Shown: positions 7,328 through 13,533, counted from the first letter of the stretch. The stretch is 14,013 nucleotides of DNA from JBBRUG01 sp038247995 (GCA_038247995.1 JBBRUG010000146.1:1-14013); one strand, 5' to 3'. Notes: generated from the sequence alone by a model not told the origin. Numbers and translations: made by a program.

Positions 7328-8296
7328 TCAGACTGACAACCGACCCGATTGCGAGTTGATCAACGTGAGCCACGCCAGGCCGCGCTTGAAGCCGAGCGCT
7401 GTGTTGATATGGAGTATCGGCGCATTGTTTGAATTGTTGTCGGTGCGAATAGCGGGCGCGTCGGTAGCCCGCGCATAGGCGATCGTATTCAGCTTGAGCG
7501 CCAGCGCGATCCCCCGCCCCCGATAAGCCCGCTCGACAGCAGTGTATCCGACCTCAAGCTCATTTGTGCCATTCAGCCGCGTCAGGTTGCTCACTCCAAT
7601 ATAGTTTGGGCCATCAAGCGCCACAAAATACGCTTCAGGAATGACGTTGGGCTCATAACGCACGAATTTCTCCCACTGTTCGTAGGCGGGATGTGTAAAG
7701 ATCTCGGGGCCAGGCAGATCGGCGCCGGTCGAACGATCCAGTTCGTAGAGCTTTTGCCAGCACTTGGGATCGCTCTTTTGCAGTGCGGCCAGGGTAGTGA
7801 TCCGGATGCCCTTGGCCAGCACACGCTCGACTAAACCAACAAAAGGTGCGGGCTTGAAGGTGGCGACATCGAGGCGAGCCGTCCAAGCGCGCATCTCTTC
7901 GCGGAAACCGCGCCGGGCGGCAAAGCGCATGCCCGCCTTCTGATCTTCGCGCAAGCTGGTGCGCAGGGCAAGCGGGTGCTTGGGCGTCACCTGATCAAGC
8001 AGCTGATCGTACAGAAGCTTGCCGATCCCCTGGCGCTGGAGCGCCGGTTGCACCCAGATGGCGAGGTGAAACTTCTGGGGGTGAAAACGCCAAGTCTCCT
8101 GGTTGATCTGGCCTACGCCCGCCAGTTCGCCCGCCTGCTCGGCTACGAAGCGCAGCAGAAGACATTTTGGATCAAATTGCGCGTCCTGGCGTTCAAGATC
8201 CTCGGCCGTCACTAAGTGATCCGGCCGTATGGTGTTGCGTAACACTGTCCACGCCGGGTAGTCTTCAGCCGCAAACGGGCGTAGTTGGATCGTCAT
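7328..8296 (-). CDS. Two-domain GNAT acetyltransferase, paralog 1
   Basis: The product is 322 aa and contains two GNAT domains. The N-terminal domain (about 1-145) has the acetyl-CoA pyrophosphate loop QRQGIG (87-92), preceded by FHPQKFHLAIWV. The C-terminal domain (about 165-315) has RGRGIA (259-264) within an ERAYRGRGIALALKL stretch, and NNSNNAPILHINTALGF near the end. Both loops fit R/Q-x-x-G-x-G/A, so both domains could bind acyl-CoA. The layout recalls mycothiol synthase MshD, also a double GNAT, but I do not claim that activity. The start ATG at 8296 follows AAGGAAG at a spacing of about 5 nt. It is the most divergent of the three neighbours: Asn-Asn replaces Asn-Arg before the MLxINE-like motif. 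Substrate unknown; an amine acceptor is the default for the superfamily. Confidence 0.9.
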   Translation of the reverse strand: MTIQLRPFAAEDYPAWTVLRNTIRPDHLVTAEDLERQDAQFDPKCLLLRFVAEQAGELAGVGQINQETWRFHPQKFHLAIWVQPALQRQGIGKLLYDQLLDQVTPKHPLALRTSLREDQKAGMRFAARRGFREEMRAWTARLDVATFKPAPFVGLVERVLAKGIRITTLAALQKSDPKCWQKLYELDRSTGADLPGPEIFTHPAYEQWEKFVRYEPNVIPEAYFVALDGPNYIGVSNLTRLNGTNELEVGYTAVERAYRGRGIALALKLNTIAYARATDAPAIRTDNNSNNAPILHINTALGFKRGLAWLTLINSQSGRLSV

Positions 8297-8336
8297 CGAT
8301 GCTTCCTTATGGGCCGTGTAGGGTGTGTAGTACCAA

Positions 8337-9320
8337 CTACTGATGTTGCTGGCGCATTGATGGAACGGCGAATTCTTTCACATAGCTAATCTCGGCTTGA
8401 CCGCGCACGAACCCGAGCGCTTCGTTGATGCTGAGCATTGCGCGGTTTGTCGAGGCGTTACCAGTCATAATATCGCGAATGCCATGAGCTTGGGCGAAGG
8501 CGATCGCGCGCAATTTAAGCGCGAGGGCGATCCCGCGCCGGCGATATTCACGTCGTACCCCAGTGAGGCCTGTATCTAGTGTAGCAGGGCCGCGCTCGCT
8601 GCGCCAGAGTTCACTGACCCCGGCCACTTCGCCATCAACAATCCCGAGGAACAGCGCCTCGGGCAGCAAGCCCGGCTCACCGAAGAAACTAGCGACCCAC
8701 TGCTCGAAAGGCGGCGGCGTGTAGGCCTCGGGGCGCGGCACATCGGTATGGAGGGCGATGCGCGCCGTGTAAAGCTTACGCTGGTAATCCGGCTCGCTGC
8801 GCAGATAGTCGGCCATGGAGGTGATCTGCACGCCGCCGGCCAGCGTGCGCTCGACCTGTTCCGCCCAGGGGCTTGGGTCGAAGTTTGTTACATCGAGAGT
8901 CGAAAGCCACTCGCGCATCTCCTCGTGGAAACCCTGGCGATCAATAAAGTGCAGCGCCGCCGAATAATGCTCAAAGGTGTAAGTGCGCAAGGCCAGCGGA
9001 TCGTGGGGCGCCAACCTGCTCAGGATCTGTTGATACAACGCTAGGCCGATGCCGCGCCCCTGCACCTCGGGGCGAACATACAGATCCATGAAAAACTTCT
9101 GCGGATGATACATGCCTTCAAGGTGGTTAAAGCGGCCACTACCTACCGGCGTGCCGTCGAGTTCGGCGAGCAAGCGTTCATCAAGCCGATCGCGGTTGCG
9201 CGTCGCGTCGTGGTGCTGCCACTCGTCCACCGTTTCAGGGAAATCCGGCATTGCCGCGTTATGGATCGCTACCAGCGTTGCGTAGTCTTCATCAGTGAAC
9301 GGACGAATAGTGAGGCTCAT
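8337..9320 (-). CDS. Two-domain GNAT acetyltransferase, paralog 2
   Basis: The product is 327 aa. Its N-terminal GNAT domain carries GMYHPQKF (69-76) and the acetyl-CoA loop QGRGIG (87-92). Its C-terminal domain carries LTGVRREYRRRGIALALKL (252-270) with the loop RRRGIA (260-265), and NRAMLSINEALGFV (292-305). It shares GMYHPQ and the LTGVRREYRR.GIALALKLRAI stretch with paralog 3 and is closer to it than to paralog 1. AAGGA lies 9 nt before the ATG at 9320. Only 40 nt separate it from paralog 1 downstream, so the two are probably co-transcribed. It ends in a polar MRQQHQ tail absent from the other two. No signal peptide or membrane segment is seen. The acceptor is unknown. Confidence 0.9.
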   Translation of the reverse strand: MSLTIRPFTDEDYATLVAIHNAAMPDFPETVDEWQHHDATRNRDRLDERLLAELDGTPVGSGRFNHLEGMYHPQKFFMDLYVRPEVQGRGIGLALYQQILSRLAPHDPLALRTYTFEHYSAALHFIDRQGFHEEMREWLSTLDVTNFDPSPWAEQVERTLAGGVQITSMADYLRSEPDYQRKLYTARIALHTDVPRPEAYTPPPFEQWVASFFGEPGLLPEALFLGIVDGEVAGVSELWRSERGPATLDTGLTGVRREYRRRGIALALKLRAIAFAQAHGIRDIMTGNASTNRAMLSINEALGFVRGQAEISYVKEFAVPSMRQQHQ

Positions 9321-9476
9321 AGCGGCTTGTCCTTATTGTTTCGTACCACGCGTTGGGTCGCAGCATCGTTAGAAGCTGTCTGAAAGGGAGGCATGCCGCC
9401 ATCTACACGCCGCGCCCGCGCGGAAACGATGCGGTGACGCCACCCCGCTCACCCAGTCGCTTAAACGTGTGGTCGA

Positions 9477-10436
9477 TTAGAGCGATTTCTGCAGATTAAC
9501 CCAGACCGGCTGCTTCACAAAGCCCAGCGTCTCGTTGATCCCAAGCATACCGCGATTGTTCGACTCGTTCCAGGTCTTGATCAGCGTGGCGCCGTAGCTG
9601 TGGGCGAAGTCGATTGCACGCAGTTTGAGCGCCAGGGCGATCCCCTTACGGCGGTACTCGCGGCGTACACCAGTGAGGCCGGTATAGATCTCGGTCGGCG
9701 TCGCCTGGCTCTTCCAAAGCGCAGTGCTGCCGACATAATGTGTACCATCGAGTGCCACGAAGTAGCCCGCGGGCATGAAATTTGGGTTGGCGAAGATCCA
9801 CTTTTCGAACTGTTCAACGCTGATCGGCGTAAACGGCTCGGGGCTGGGCACGTCGGCACTCAGCGCCATATCGAGATCGTAGAGGCGCGCACGATACTCA
9901 GGATCGTGGGCGAGCAGGTTGGCCAGCGACACGATCTGAATCCCGTGGGTTGTCGCTCGTTCAGCATGGGCCAGGAACGGCGTCGGGTTGAACCGGGTGA
10001 CATCCAGGCGCGACTCCCAATCGCGCATGTCTTCGCTAAAGCCGCGATCAGCCAGAAAGCGCTCACTGCCGGTAACATCGCTGCGATAGCGCGCGCGCAC
10101 CGAGAGCGGATCATGGGCGACGAGGGCGTTCATCACCGTATCATAGAGCGCGGCCCCGATCCCCTGACCCTGATCTTCCGGCGGCACAGCGGCGGAGACG
10201 CCGAAGCGCTGCGGATGGTACATGCCCTCAAACTGATGGTAGTTGGCATACCCAACGACAACCCCAGCACGCTCGGCGAGCCAGCGCGCCTTTTTAATAT
10301 GCACGGGCTGGTTGCCGTCGCCGAACTTCGCTTCCGCAACAGTTTCGGGATAATCTGGGTAGACGCTGTTTACAACGCCGACCATAGCGGCATAATCGGC
10401 ATCACTGCCGGTGAATGGGCGGATCATGATATTCAT
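9477..10436 (-). CDS. Two-domain GNAT acetyltransferase, paralog 3
   Basis: From the chosen ATG the product is 319 aa. The N-terminal domain has GMYHPQRF (71-78) and the loop QGQGIG (89-94). The C-terminal domain has LTGVRREYRRKGIALALKL (254-272) with the loop RRKGIA (262-267), and NRGMLGINETLGFV (294-307). I chose the ATG at 10436 because MNIMIRPF lines up with MSLTIRPF of paralog 2. The frame stays open to 10514 (GTG), but the extra 26 residues are Cys/Tyr-rich and match nothing in the paralogs; an ATG at 10448 is also possible. No Shine-Dalgarno precedes any of these starts, unlike the other two GNAT genes. A 156-nt gap separates it from paralog 2, so separate transcription is possible. 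A short ORF with a strong ribosome binding site lies 121 nt upstream. Confidence 0.88.
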   Translation of the reverse strand: MNIMIRPFTGSDADYAAMVGVVNSVYPDYPETVAEAKFGDGNQPVHIKKARWLAERAGVVVGYANYHQFEGMYHPQRFGVSAAVPPEDQGQGIGAALYDTVMNALVAHDPLSVRARYRSDVTGSERFLADRGFSEDMRDWESRLDVTRFNPTPFLAHAERATTHGIQIVSLANLLAHDPEYRARLYDLDMALSADVPSPEPFTPISVEQFEKWIFANPNFMPAGYFVALDGTHYVGSTALWKSQATPTEIYTGLTGVRREYRRKGIALALKLRAIDFAHSYGATLIKTWNESNNRGMLGINETLGFVKQPVWVNLQKSL

Positions 10437-10517
10437 ATCATTGTGCATCGGGTCTGAATGCTGAATGCAGCACGCAGAATAAAGTAAATAGCGGGCAGCG
10501 CAAAACAGCGCCACACG

Positions 10518-10541
10518 AGGCTGAGCGCTTCAGCGACTCAG
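10518..10541 (-). repeat. Three tandem octamers of the CTGAG type upstream of GNAT paralog 3
   Basis: On the minus strand the units are CTGAGTCG, CTGAAGCG and CTCAGCCT, in register, followed by CGTG. The same order of a CTGAG octamer run and then CGTG is seen on the minus strand at 6159-6130. On the plus strand the segment also forms a GCTGA/TCAGC hairpin. Confidence 0.5.
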
Positions 10542-10557
10542 GCGGGTTACTTGTGTT

Positions 10558-10602
10558 TCAGTGGTGGAAAGCGCAGTTGGCGGGTGTGGTGGTGAGTGTC
10601 AT
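10558..10602 (-). CDS. Possible 14-residue leader peptide upstream of the GNAT genes
   Basis: The ORF reads MTLTTTPANCAFHH and stops at a TGA. It is too short to judge by coding statistics. What supports it is the ribosome binding site: AAGGAGG (10609-10615) lies 6 nt before the ATG at 10602, stronger than that of most real genes here. A TACAAT -10-like hexamer on the same strand (10672-10667) could start a transcript about 58 nt upstream. The gap to GNAT paralog 3 is 121 nt and contains a small hairpin, so attenuation or translational coupling is imaginable. The peptide has a Thr run and ends His-His, but no clear regulatory codon cluster. Alternatively it is the surviving start of a decayed gene next to the EcfA-EcfT relic. 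Confidence 0.3.
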   Translation of the reverse strand: MTLTTTPANCAFHH

Positions 10603-10727
10603 CGCGACCCTCCTTGCGTACCCGTCGGAGTCAAGGGGTAGGCGTCAAAAGCTATGCAGTGCCCTCATTGTAGCCGCAGGCAGGGGAATCCGGCGTCGGT
10701 CTGGGGGCGGAGTGGGCAGCTCTGATC

Positions 10728-11177
10728 CTATGGTAACAACCAGAGCGGCACCCAGAGCTGCCCAAAGGCGGGCACAAAGAGGTTGAGTAGCGACACGACA
10801 ACAAATGTGCCGACGCCGAAGATCAGTAGCAGCCAATCCCAGAAGATCATCGGCAGGGTGTGCAACCATGTGCGCGGGCCGGTGCCGAAGGCGCGCAGAT
10901 CCATCGCATCGATCAGATCCTCGCCGCGCATAATCGCGCCGATAGTCACGGAGACGATCAGCGGCGCGAGGTTGCGCAGGGCCTTGATCAGCCCGCCGGC
11001 GCGCTCCAATTCGTAGCCGTGCGCGCGTTGTGCCTCCATTGTCGTCTGAGCGAGGGTAAGATCGCCGACGGGGCGCCCCTGGAGCAGCACCCGTCCGGTT
11101 AATTCGCCTTTGTACGAGCGCGGAATGAGCCCATTGATGCGACGCAACAAGATGCTCTTCCCACAACCGCTCGGCAA
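10728..11177 (-). pseudogene. EcfA-EcfT deletion relic (energy-coupling-factor transporter remnant)
   Basis: The open frame encodes 149 residues made of two pieces of different genes. Residues 1-44 are an ABC ATPase fragment starting in the middle of the Walker A loop (PSGCGKSILLRRINGLIPR, with Ile where Thr/Ser is usual) and running to LTGRVLLQGRPVGDLTLAQ. No Q-loop, signature motif or Walker B follows. From about residue 45 (near 11045) the sequence is the C-terminal part of EcfT: EAQRAHGYELERAGG, then NLAPLIVSVTIGAIMRGEDLIDAMDLRAFG and two hydrophobic segments (about 107-133). A TAA lies 12 nt upstream in frame, there is no Shine-Dalgarno, and the only start would be TTG. The ATPase has lost its beginning and most of its body, and EcfT its first membrane helices. 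An internal deletion between adjacent ecfA and ecfT genes explains the join. I regard it as non-functional. Confidence 0.8.
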
Positions 11178-11270
11178 CCCAAAGGATTATAAACTATATA
11201 TAGCGAAAATGTTAGGAATACGCAAGTTGTGTAACAGCATTCAGGATGCCATGTAGCAAATGATCACCGA

Positions 11271-11302
11271 GTGGATTCGTGCATCTGTGGATTCGTGCAT
11301 CT
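11271..11302. repeat. Perfect 16-bp tandem duplication
   Basis: The unit GTGGATTCGTGCATCT occurs twice without interruption (11271-11286 and 11287-11302). No further copy is seen in the window. Confidence 0.9.
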
Positions 11303-11425
11303 GAGGAGGGCCGTTTATGCGGCTGACTCAGGTGCCTGAACCCGAACTACTGAATCCTAAGCCCAGGGTTTATCGGCTGATGCCGACCCCGCGCCGTTGC
11401 TGGTACTCGTCTCGTCGAGTGGGAC

Positions 11426-11457
11426 CACTGAGGCACTGAGGCACGGAACTACTGAGA
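11426..11457 (+). repeat. Octamer array, unit CACTGAGG
   Basis: Four contiguous octamers are present: CACTGAGG, CACTGAGG, CACGGAAC and TACTGAGA, followed by a partial CACTAC that runs into the stop codon of the downstream minus-strand gene. The first two copies are identical and the others are degenerate. Confidence 0.7.
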
Positions 11458-11459
11458 CA

Positions 11460-11792
11460 CTACGCGCCGAAGATCTGCTCGGCACGAATGATATGCGGCA
11501 GGAGGGCGCGGCGCATATTTCGGTACTGATTCGAGAGCTGCCAACCGGTGTTCCGGACAGCGCCGGGGCGGGCGCGGCGCAACTGACGCAAGCTCTGGCG
11601 CACAATTAGGTGCAGCCGGCGGAGAGTAGGATCACGGCGTCCCAAGAGCGCAACGGCCACAATAATTCCCGGCCAGCCCGGAATGATCGGCAAAGCGGCG
11701 CCAAGTAGGCCAATCACGAGAAAACTATAACCTAAGATCTGGCGCACAATCGGCGGCAGAATTGAGCGAAATCTAACTGCGCGCTGTTTCAT
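11460..11792 (-). CDS. Small PGPGW-type membrane protein
   Basis: The product is 110 aa. Two hydrophobic segments (about 19-34 and 40-52) flank LPIIPGWPGII, the PGPGW/DUF454-like turn that defines these putative transmembrane proteins. The rest is basic and probably cytoplasmic (RRLHLIVRQSLRQLRRAR), with aromatic and basic residues near the end (NQYRNMRRALLPH). No enzymatic motif is visible and the family function is unknown. The ATG at 11792 is preceded in frame by a TTG at 11795; GAGGA stands 10 nt from the ATG and 7 nt from the TTG, so the true start could be either, a difference of one residue. The gene is isolated: the octamer array touches its stop, and a 235-nt gap separates it from the divergent ferredoxin gene. 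Confidence 0.8.
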   Translation of the reverse strand: MKQRAVRFRSILPPIVRQILGYSFLVIGLLGAALPIIPGWPGIIVAVALLGRRDPTLRRLHLIVRQSLRQLRRARPGAVRNTGWQLSNQYRNMRRALLPHIIRAEQIFGA

Positions 11793-11958
11793 CAAGCGTT
11801 ATTCCTCAGTGGTCTGTATACGTAGCTTACCGTCACCGTCATGGTACGGCTTTCAGGGGGCCAATGTTGCACAAACTGATGAGAGCTTTCTGAAAGTCGC
11901 GTCACGTAACTGATGCCTAATGCCTACAGGCTGAGGAACTCCCGCTTTGCCGCTTGCA

Positions 11959-11987
11959 TTGACGCGTACACCGGCCTGTGTTACGTT
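11959..11987 (+). promoter_or_regulatory. Predicted promoter of the ferredoxin gene
   Basis: TTGACG (11959-11964) is followed after 17 nt by TACGTT (11982-11987), with an upstream TG giving an extended -10. The transcript would start near 11994 and leave about 34 nt before the GTG at 12028, enough to carry the Shine-Dalgarno AAAGGGG. Confidence 0.4.
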
Positions 11988-12027
11988 GAAGACACCGAGA
12001 AGCGTTTGCATATAAAGGGGCTGAGCT

Positions 12028-12405
12028 GTGCCGCATCTGACTGTGACCGGAACAACGGTTAACGTAGCCGAGGGAACGCGCCTGGTATCGGCCATCGAAG
12101 CCGCAGGTGTCGAGATTGGCCATCGCTGCGGCGGCAATGCGCGCTGTACAACTTGCCGCGTCACCTTCGACACGGGCGAGCCGACGACATACACCCGCGC
12201 CGAATATGCCAAACTCGTCGAGCGCAGCTTGCTTGGCCAGTATCGCCTGGCCTGCCAGATCGTCTGTGATCACGACATGACAATTGCCGAAGTGGGGATG
12301 ACGAAGGCGAATCAGGGCTGGACCGACACCGGCTCGGCTGTGGAACCGACAGTTACGCCTGAGGCCGTGTTTCATTCGCTCGAAACGCTCCAGGCGGAGG
12401 TGTGA
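12028..12405 (+). CDS. [2Fe-2S] ferredoxin, adrenodoxin/plant-type fold
   Basis: The product is 125 aa. The cluster ligands are plain: Cys34, Cys40 and Cys43 in CGGNARCTTC, and Cys76 in YRLACQ. The spacing C-x5-C-x2-C...C is that of the adrenodoxin-like class. The beta-grasp fold (about 1-92) is followed by a short acidic, Thr-rich tail (about 93-125). Such proteins carry single electrons to oxygenases, reductases or other redox partners in the cytoplasm. No partner reductase or oxygenase gene is adjacent, so the electron acceptor is unknown. The start is a GTG at 12028, preceded by AAGGGG at 8 nt. It is convergent with the thioredoxin-fold lipoprotein gene; the 95 nt between them hold a GC-rich hairpin. 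Confidence 0.92.
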   Translation: MPHLTVTGTTVNVAEGTRLVSAIEAAGVEIGHRCGGNARCTTCRVTFDTGEPTTYTRAEYAKLVERSLLGQYRLACQIVCDHDMTIAEVGMTKANQGWTDTGSAVEPTVTPEAVFHSLETLQAEV

Positions 12406-12448
12406 GGCGTGGGGCACGCTGCTGGGGGTGCCGCTTCAGCGGCCGGTT

Positions 12449-12469
12449 GCCGCACCGGAAACGTGCGGC
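12449..12469. other. GC-rich hairpin between convergent ferredoxin and DsbA-like genes
   Basis: GCCGCAC (12449-12455) and GTGCGGC (12463-12469) form a perfect 7-bp stem with a 7-nt loop. A second small hairpin, GCCGC-TTCA-GCGGC, lies just before it (12430-12443). No T-run follows on either side, so it may slow or protect transcripts from both genes but is not a classical intrinsic terminator. Confidence 0.4.
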
Positions 12470-12500
12470 GCTTCAGGGCCGCACCTTATTGCCCTGCGGC

Positions 12501-13259
12501 CTACCCCTGCCCCGCCTCCTGCACGATCAACCGCTCGAAGGTGCTGAAGGGCAACGCGCCCCGTACAAGGCGGCCATTCACCAGGAAGCTTGGCGTCGAG
12601 TTGATGCCGAGGCTGCCGGCGGCCTGCGTTTCGGCGATCACTTCAGCCGTCGTCGCGGGGTTGTCCAAGCAAGTGGTGAAGGCCGCAGTGTCTAAGCCCA
12701 AGGTAGCTGCAAACTCGATAAACACCTCACGATCGCGCTCCGGCGCACCGCCCCACTCGATCCGATGCGTAGCAAAAAGCTGTTCGTACATGGGCCAGAA
12801 CTGGTTCTGATCAGCGGCGCAACGGCTAGCCACGGCGCTGATCTGCGCTGCCGGATGGATCTCATTCAACGGCATATCGCGCATCACAAGGCGCACTACC
12901 CCAGTTTCCACAAAGCGCTCGATGATCTGCGGGCGAGTTTCCAGCACAAAGCGGCTGCAAAATGGGCATTCGAAGTCGGTGAACTCGACGATCAGCACCG
13001 GCGCGTTCGGGTCGCCCAGCGCGCGCGGGTCGTTGGCGGTGATGCCCATCACATCAGTCACCGGTGCCGGCGGCGGCGGCGGGCCGGCCTCACCAACCGC
13101 ACCTCCCGGCAATGGTACAAGCGTTGGTCGCGCTTCGAGGGCTACCGCCGTCTGGCGCATCTCCACCGTCGATAAGGCTGCCGGCGGCGGGGCTTCAGCG
13201 CCACAAGCCGTCAGCAACATAGTTATCATTACTATGCCGATGCAGAGGGTCGCACGCAC
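12501..13259 (-). CDS. DsbA-like thioredoxin-fold lipoprotein
   Basis: The product is 252 aa. The N-terminus is a lipoprotein signal: hydrophobic residues 7-17 end in the lipobox LTAC with Cys19. A low-complexity linker rich in Pro, Ala and Gly (about 21-70) spaces the domain from the membrane. The DsbA/Thioredoxin_4 fold (about 78-248) begins with LGDPNAPVLIVEFTDFECPFC, whose CPFC (98-101) is the redox pair. The cis-proline is in INSTPSF (Thr222-Pro223). Cys147 and Cys197 could form a second disulfide. It should form, shuffle or reduce disulfides in extracytoplasmic proteins, and the Cys-containing TIM-barrel protein of this window is a conceivable client. The start is a GTG at 13259 with AGGAG 8 nt upstream. 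A DsbB/VKOR partner is not present here, so the direction of electron flow cannot be told. Confidence 0.93.
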   Translation of the reverse strand: MRATLCIGIVMITMLLTACGAEAPPPAALSTVEMRQTAVALEARPTLVPLPGGAVGEAGPPPPPAPVTDVMGITANDPRALGDPNAPVLIVEFTDFECPFCSRFVLETRPQIIERFVETGVVRLVMRDMPLNEIHPAAQISAVASRCAADQNQFWPMYEQLFATHRIEWGGAPERDREVFIEFAATLGLDTAAFTTCLDNPATTAEVIAETQAAGSLGINSTPSFLVNGRLVRGALPFSTFERLIVQEAGQG

Positions 13260-13301
13260 GATAAACTCTCCTGCTCAAGGGTCTTGCGATCGGGTTGCGG
13301 C

Positions 13302-13358
13302 GCGGCTTATAGCAGTGGGCAGATCCACTGCGCCCCGCGTGGGTGTGCGGTAAGCCGC
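13302..13358 (-). other. Potential three-way-junction RNA in the leader of the DsbA-like gene
   Basis: An outer 8-bp helix pairs GCGGCTTA (13302-13309) with TAAGCCGC (13351-13358). Inside, GCAGTGG/CCACTGC (13312-13318 and 13325-13331) forms a 7-bp hairpin with a 6-nt loop, and CCGC/GCGG (13335-13338 and 13347-13350) a 4-bp one. All pairs are Watson-Crick. On the minus strand it would lie in the 5' leader of the lipoprotein gene, ending about 42 nt before its start. Confidence 0.4.
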
Positions 13359-13422
13359 CCCATGCCAAGCGGACGGCTCAATCATTATGCTCGCCGGTGC
13401 AGGCGTGCCGCAGCTCTGCATC

Positions 13423-13428
13423 ATTGTA
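13423..13428 (-). promoter_or_regulatory. Possible -10 box of the DsbA-like gene
   Basis: TACAAT on the minus strand is the best -10-like hexamer upstream of the lipoprotein gene. The -35 position (TGGAAG, 17-nt spacer) is weak. The resulting leader would be about 157 nt and contain the three-way-junction element. Confidence 0.3.
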
Positions 13429-13533
13429 CACCTTCCCCTAACTTGCTTCCAGAGCCATACATCCACCGACGGTGACCAAACGTATTACATGGGCAATGCT
13501 GAACACGCGAAATCAGGCCCTGAAATGATCTCA

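Larger units (their letters stand above)
11178..11459. other. Non-coding stretch with AT-rich junction and short repeats
   Basis: These 282 nt hold no credible gene. The part next to the EcfA fragment is strikingly AT-rich (11181-11215) and includes a perfect minus-strand TATAAT (11191-11186) with no good -35 box. A 16-bp tandem duplication lies at 11271-11302, the 10-mer GAACTACTGA occurs at 11344-11353 and again at 11446-11455, and an octamer run ends the region. It looks like decayed DNA left by the event that truncated the transporter genes. Confidence 0.6.

Noticed and set aside
9410..9432. CCGCGC/GCGCGG palindrome and GCATCGTT/AACGATGC repeat as a terminator of GNAT paralog 3
   Set aside because: Such short GC palindromes are expected in this base composition and no T-tract follows on the minus strand.
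9600..10457. A 285-codon open frame antisense to GNAT paralog 3
   Set aside because: The opposite strand encodes a clear GNAT protein with two paralogs. The antisense product shows no motif.
10645..11166. A 173-codon minus-strand frame overlapping the transporter relic
   Set aside because: It is the out-of-frame shadow of the EcfA-EcfT remnant. Only the other frame shows Walker A and EcfT motifs.
12011..12016. TATAAA as the -10 box of the ferredoxin gene
   Set aside because: Transcription would then start near 12023 and exclude the AAAGGGG Shine-Dalgarno. The TTGACG-17-TACGTT pair upstream fits better.
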